From NCBI GenBank assembly GCA_964386915.1, contig CAYLUQ010000021.1:1-18551 (forward strand): a stretch of DNA of 18,551 bases, written 5' to 3'. This document shows, piece by piece, positions 15,695 through 18,551 of the stretch. The notes under the pieces are model-generated. The model was not told the DNA's origin. It saw only the letters and a list, made by a program, of their open reading frames with translations, and did not search any database. The stretch comes from JADHMP01 sp964386915 (GTDB lineage Bacteria > Bacteroidota > Bacteroidia > Flavobacteriales > Flavobacteriaceae). Positions within the stretch are counted from its first letter, which is position 1; the number at the start of each line of letters is the position of its first letter. A program made the position numbers and the translations under genes.

Positions 15695-15995
15695 GTTTCT
15701 CCAATCAGCACCTTTGGTTTTTCTCTCGATTTTCATCTTTTTCGGTTTGTTGGTTAAACCAATAACAGATTCCTATTCGCTTTTAAATGATAATGTATTG
15801 GTAGAATTCGATATGGGAGACACCAAAGACTCCGATAAAGAAGACAGTGAAGTAAAGGATTTATTTAATCCCAAATTGGCTTTTACCAAAACCAATTATG
15901 TTCAATTATATCGTTTTTCAAACTTTAATTTGAATGAAAAATCGATAAATCGAATTTCACTTAAAATTATTTCCCCTCCTCCAGAAAAGCTTTAA
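15687..15995 (+). CDS. Small acidic single-pass membrane or exported protein, unknown
   Basis: 102 residues. The ATG at 15687 lies inside the end of the TetR gene and the two overlap by eight bases (ATGAATAA), suggesting translational coupling. The frame could open 15 codons earlier (15642), but that part overlaps regulator coding and is less likely. Residues 1-30 hold a hydrophobic stretch (APLVFLSIFIFFGLL) that is a signal peptide or membrane anchor. A strongly acidic segment follows (EFDMGDTKDSDKEDSEVKD), then a basic, Asn-rich C-terminal half. I do not recognise a family. No cysteine or histidine is present. Small proteins with an acidic patch after one hydrophobic segment are frequent in flavobacteria, but their roles are unknown. 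Confidence 0.7.
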   Translation: MNKFLQSAPLVFLSIFIFFGLLVKPITDSYSLLNDNVLVEFDMGDTKDSDKEDSEVKDLFNPKLAFTKTNYVQLYRFSNFNLNEKSINRISLKIISPPPEKL

Positions 15996-16023
15996 AGCTG
16001 CCTCAAAAACCTTCCAAACATTC

Positions 16024-16053
16024 TTGTTAACAGCCTTGCCCAGGCTATATTAT
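16024..16053 (+). promoter_or_regulatory. Possible promoter for the SulP gene
   Basis: TTG (16024-16026) and TATATTAT (16046-16053) are 19 bases apart, the preferred spacing for Bacteroidota promoters, but the -7 part departs from TAnnTTTG at two bases. A small hairpin, AGCCT/AGGCT around TGCCC, lies between the two elements and could instead be a weak terminator for the preceding pair of genes. Confidence 0.3.
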
Positions 16054-16078
16054 TAATAGGGTATTAAAATTTATTACG

Positions 16079-17671
16079 ATGCAAAATTCTATATTTAGAC
16101 ATATAAAATCTGATCTTCCTGCCAGTGTGGTAGTATTTTTTGTAGCCTTGCCACTTTGTTTAGGCATTGCTCTTGCCAGTGGAGCCCCCTTGTTTTCAGG
16201 ACTCATTGCCGGCATAGTTGGAGGTATTATAGTGGGCACTATTAGTGGCTCACAAATTGGAGTAAGTGGTCCCGCTGCCGGACTAGCAGCAATTGTTTTA
16301 ACTGCCATTGGAACCTTAGGAGGATTTGAAAACTTCCTCTTGGCAGTGGTCTTGGGAGGCATTATTCAACTGGTTTTTGGCTTACTCAAAGCCGGAGTCA
16401 TTGGCTATTATTTTCCCTCCTCTGTCATTAAAGGGATGCTAACCGGAATTGGAATTATTATTTTCCTCAAACAAATTCCACACTTTTTTGGTTATGAAGC
16501 TGTTGCCCAAGGCGATTTTTCTTTTACCCAAGGAAACGGCGAAAATACCTTTACAGGCATTTTTTCTACACTTAATCATATAAGTCCAGGGGCAACCCTC
16601 ATTGCAGTTGTAGCACTAGCCATTTTATTGCTTTGGGAAACCATATTGGTTAAAAAAGCAAAGGTTTTTCAACTCATTCAAGGGCCATTAGTCGCCGTTG
16701 TAGTAGGGGTTCTTTTTAGTGTAGCAACAGCAGGAAACGCCTTTTGGGGAATTGATTCTAATTTACTCGTGAGCGTTCCTGTTCCCGATAATTGGGACTC
16801 ACTAGTTTCCCAATTCACCTTTCCCAACTTTGCAGCCATTGGCAATTCGCAAATTTGGGTAACAGCCTTTACCATTGCCTTGGTAGCTAGCTTGGAAACC
16901 TTGCTTTGCGTTGAAGCAACCGATACACTGGACCCAGAAAAAAGAGTGACGCCTACCAACCGAGAATTGGTGGCACAAGGAACAGGCAACATCATTTCAG
17001 GTCTCATTGGAGGACTGCCCATCACACAAGTAATTGTGAGAAGTTCGGCCAACATTCACTCCGGTGGAAAAACAAAACTTTCGGCTATCATCCATGGCTT
17101 CTTTTTGTTGATCTCGGTCTTGACTATTCCTTTTTTACTCAATAAAATTCCCCTTTCGGTTTTGGCCGCAATCCTATTTTTGGTTGGCTATAAGCTCGCC
17201 AAACCCGCTTTATTTGTCAGTATGTATCGATTGGGATGGAAACAATTTGTGCCCTTTATAGTAACCATAGTAGGCATTGTTTTTACCGATTTGCTTGTGG
17301 GCATAGGAATGGGACTCATGGTAGGAGTTACCATTATTTTAATTAAAAGCTATCAGAACTCTCACTTTCTTCATATCCAAAACAAATCAAATGGAAAAAA
17401 TGAGGTGGTGATGAGGCTGGCAGAAGAGGTTACTTTTATCAACAAAGGGGCCATTTTAAAAGAATTAGAGCTTCTTCCAAACGATTGCATCCTTGAATTA
17501 GACGTAACAAAAACGATATATTTGGATAACGACGTTATTGAAATATTAGATAACTTTTTAGAAAAAGCAAAGACAAGGAATATTGAAATTATTGTTCTTT
17601 CAGAACAAGGAAAGTTTTCACAACCCAAAAGCTTTGCCTTTCTTTTTAACCCTAAAAAGAAAACAGCATAG
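16079..17671 (+). CDS. SulP family anion transporter with C-terminal STAS domain
   Basis: 530 residues. The first 420 form a multi-helix SulP transporter: FFVALPLCLGIALASGAP opens it, GSQIGVSGPAAGLAAIV (about 57-73) is the SulP signature, and GNIISGLIGGLPITQVIVRSSAN is conserved in the subfamily often found beside carbonic anhydrases. A STAS domain (about 437-515) has ILELDVTKTIYLDNDVIEIL; the DND pattern is like that of this subfamily rather than the Ser-containing anti-sigma type. SulP proteins carry sulfate, bicarbonate or other anions; with a beta-carbonic anhydrase gene 28 bases downstream, sodium-dependent bicarbonate uptake (as in cyanobacterial BicA) is the favoured reading. Sulfate transport is not excluded, but no sulfate-assimilation gene is near. 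Confidence 0.9.
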   Translation: MQNSIFRHIKSDLPASVVVFFVALPLCLGIALASGAPLFSGLIAGIVGGIIVGTISGSQIGVSGPAAGLAAIVLTAIGTLGGFENFLLAVVLGGIIQLVFGLLKAGVIGYYFPSSVIKGMLTGIGIIIFLKQIPHFFGYEAVAQGDFSFTQGNGENTFTGIFSTLNHISPGATLIAVVALAILLLWETILVKKAKVFQLIQGPLVAVVVGVLFSVATAGNAFWGIDSNLLVSVPVPDNWDSLVSQFTFPNFAAIGNSQIWVTAFTIALVASLETLLCVEATDTLDPEKRVTPTNRELVAQGTGNIISGLIGGLPITQVIVRSSANIHSGGKTKLSAIIHGFFLLISVLTIPFLLNKIPLSVLAAILFLVGYKLAKPALFVSMYRLGWKQFVPFIVTIVGIVFTDLLVGIGMGLMVGVTIILIKSYQNSHFLHIQNKSNGKNEVVMRLAEEVTFINKGAILKELELLPNDCILELDVTKTIYLDNDVIEILDNFLEKAKTRNIEIIVLSEQGKFSQPKSFAFLFNPKKKTA

Positions 17672-17699
17672 CAAACAAAAAATATTAAAATATATTCTT

Positions 17700-18326
17700 A
17701 TGAAAGCACATACAAAAGAAACACAACTAGAAATGACCCCAGATAAAGCGTTGGCTGCACTTAAAGAGGGCAATGCTCGATTTCAAAACAATCAAAAAGT
17801 CACTCGCGATTTGATGGAACAAGTCAAAGACACCAGTGGTGGCCAATATCCTTTTGCCACTATTTTGAGTTGCATTGATTCTCGGGTGTCAGCAGAACTC
17901 ATTTTTGACCAAGGAATTGGAGATATATTTAGTGTTCGTATTGCGGGTAATTTCACCAATCCAGATATTTTGGGAAGTATGGAGTTTGCCTGTAAACTAG
18001 CCGGCACCAAGTTAATTGTGGTTTTAGGCCACACGGCTTGTGGTGCCGTTAAAGGGGCCTGCGACAGTGCCCGTCTTGGAAATTTAAGTGGTTTAATTGA
18101 AAAAATAGAACTTGCCGTTGAAGCGGTCAAAGAACCTGCTGATCCTGCATTACGCAACTCTAGCAATAGCCAGTTTGTTGATGAAGTAGCCCAAAAAAAT
18201 GTGCAAATGACTATTGAAAACATCCGTTTAGATAGTCCCGTTTTAGCCGAAATGGAAGCGGAAGGTGCCATTCAGATTGTGGGTGCCATGTATGACATTA
18301 AAACAGGAGCGGTTCATTTTCTATAA
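17700..18326 (+). CDS. Beta-class carbonic anhydrase
   Basis: 208 residues from the ATG at 17700 (MKAHTKETQLEMTPDKAL). The frame extends upstream into the transporter gene, but residues there do not resemble the family. Zinc ligands are Cys58, His111 and Cys114 in SCIDSRVSAE and LGHTACGAVKGAC; the Asp60-Arg62 dyad needed for activity in beta-class enzymes is present. It interconverts carbon dioxide and bicarbonate. There is no signal peptide, so it should be cytoplasmic. The start is 28 bases from the SulP stop with no terminator between, so the two are almost certainly one transcript: the transporter supplies bicarbonate and the enzyme equilibrates it for carboxylases. A strong terminator follows. 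Confidence 0.94.
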   Translation: MKAHTKETQLEMTPDKALAALKEGNARFQNNQKVTRDLMEQVKDTSGGQYPFATILSCIDSRVSAELIFDQGIGDIFSVRIAGNFTNPDILGSMEFACKLAGTKLIVVLGHTACGAVKGACDSARLGNLSGLIEKIELAVEAVKEPADPALRNSSNSQFVDEVAQKNVQMTIENIRLDSPVLAEMEAEGAIQIVGAMYDIKTGAVHFL

Positions 18327-18340
18327 TGAACAACCTAAAG

Positions 18341-18375
18341 CAGAAAAGACCCTCCTTTTTAGGGGGGGTTTTTTG
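18341..18375 (+). terminator. Strong intrinsic terminator after the carbonic anhydrase gene
   Basis: CCCTCC (18350-18355) pairs with the G-run (18362-18368) around a TTTTTA loop, and the flanking A-rich and T-rich bases extend the stem. The tract GTTTTTTG ends it. It closes the SulP-carbonic anhydrase transcript before the convergent tRNA. Confidence 0.8.
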
Positions 18376-18406
18376 TGGATTACCGTAAAAGAAAATGGCT
18401 AAAATC

Positions 18407-18436
18407 AAAAAAGCCCTCCGTTTCACTGGAAAGCTT
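18407..18436 (-). terminator. Intrinsic terminator of the tRNA-Asp transcript
   Basis: On the minus strand AAGCTTTCC (18436-18428) pairs with GGAGGGCTT (18419-18411), including two G-T pairs, around an eight-base loop, and a T-tract follows (18410-18407). It lies about 60 bases downstream of the tRNA 3' end. Confidence 0.65.
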
Positions 18437-18494
18437 CTCACTGGTTGAAAATATTGGATTTTTCCAATCTAACAACACACAACTTCTTTAAAAT

Positions 18495-18551
18495 TGGCGG
18501 TCTGGACGGGACTCGAACCCGCGACCCCATGCGTGACAGGCATGTATTCTA
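18495..18551 (-). tRNA. tRNA-Asp (GTC), 5' end outside the window
   Basis: Read on the minus strand, the last 57 bases hold the end of the D arm, an anticodon stem CATGC/GCATG with loop CTGTCAC (anticodon GTC, plus-strand bases 18535-18537), the T arm with loop TTCGAGT, a 3' acceptor strand CCAGACC, discriminator G and an encoded CCA (18495-18497). The 5' acceptor strand and most of the D arm lie beyond the window. Confidence 0.93.

Noticed and set aside
15988..15999. Palindrome AGCTTTAAAGCT at the end of the small-protein gene as an operator or terminator
   Set aside because: It overlaps the stop codon, has no loop and no T-tract, and its composition is low in information; not enough to call a site.
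16678..17055. Minus-strand open frame inside the SulP gene
   Set aside because: Antisense shadow of a hydrophobic transporter gene; no independent evidence. The same applies to the frame at 17792-18271 opposite the carbonic anhydrase gene.
17475..17490. STAS domain without the usual phosphorylatable Ser as a sign of a broken domain
   Set aside because: Transporter-linked STAS domains in this SulP subgroup commonly carry a D-x-D pattern at this place, so it is normal for the family.
18453..18468. Hairpin ATTGGA/TCCAAT as a terminator
   Set aside because: The stem is six base pairs without a T-tract on either strand; the hairpin at 18407-18436 is the better terminator for the tRNA.
1..18551. 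Mobile element, prophage, CRISPR array, defence island or biosynthetic cluster
   Set aside because: No transposase, integrase, phage, Cas, restriction or synthase gene was found, no long repeats were seen, and all larger genes have ordinary housekeeping or envelope roles. The tRNA-Asp at the end could serve as an integration site, but no attachment repeat is visible.

Overview
The window looks like chromosomal DNA from a marine-type member of the Bacteroidota, most likely Flavobacteriia. The reasons are AT-rich sequence, almost no Shine-Dalgarno motifs before the ATGs, several matches to the Bacteroidota promoter element TAnnTTTG, many short lipoprotein signals, and typical families of that group (DUF5916/CBM9-like protein, RimK fused to a retropepsin-like domain, GH20 chitobiase next to a DUF5009/HGSNAT-like acyltransferase, SulP next to a beta-carbonic anhydrase). 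Assignments rest on motifs read by eye; no database search was run.

Layout. Positions 1-48 may be the last codons of a gene entering from the left. At 87-2613 are a secreted WD40-like beta-propeller protein (minus), an unknown Cys-containing lipoprotein (plus, with a terminator) and a fatty-acid hydroxylase/sterol desaturase family membrane enzyme (plus). At 2626-7806 a PqaA-type alpha/beta-hydrolase lipoprotein (minus) diverges from a two-gene unit: a GH20 beta-N-acetylhexosaminidase lipoprotein and a multi-pass acyltransferase related to heparan-alpha-glucosaminide N-acetyltransferase. This looks like a small amino-sugar/glycan module. At 7863-10840 a small lipoprotein converges on a minus-strand pair, RimK fusion then RmuC.

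At 10947-14813 are a DUF5916 outer-membrane-type protein (plus), a secreted propeller-like protein (minus, with overlapping stop codons) and a Bax inhibitor-1/YccA family membrane protein (plus). At 15017-18326 four plus-strand genes follow one another: a TetR-type regulator, a tiny acidic membrane-anchored protein whose start overlaps the regulator's stop, a SulP anion transporter with a STAS domain, and a beta-carbonic anhydrase. A strong terminator follows. The window ends in a minus-strand tRNA-Asp (GTC), cut by the window edge, with its own terminator.

The most coherent functional unit is the last one. SulP plus beta-carbonic anhydrase suggests inorganic-carbon (bicarbonate) uptake and interconversion, possibly controlled by the adjacent TetR protein and the undescribed small protein. 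I see no insertion sequence, phage gene, CRISPR array or other sign of recent transfer. Most of the window is ordinary chromosomal content, with a few small unknown proteins and regulatory sites worth checking.
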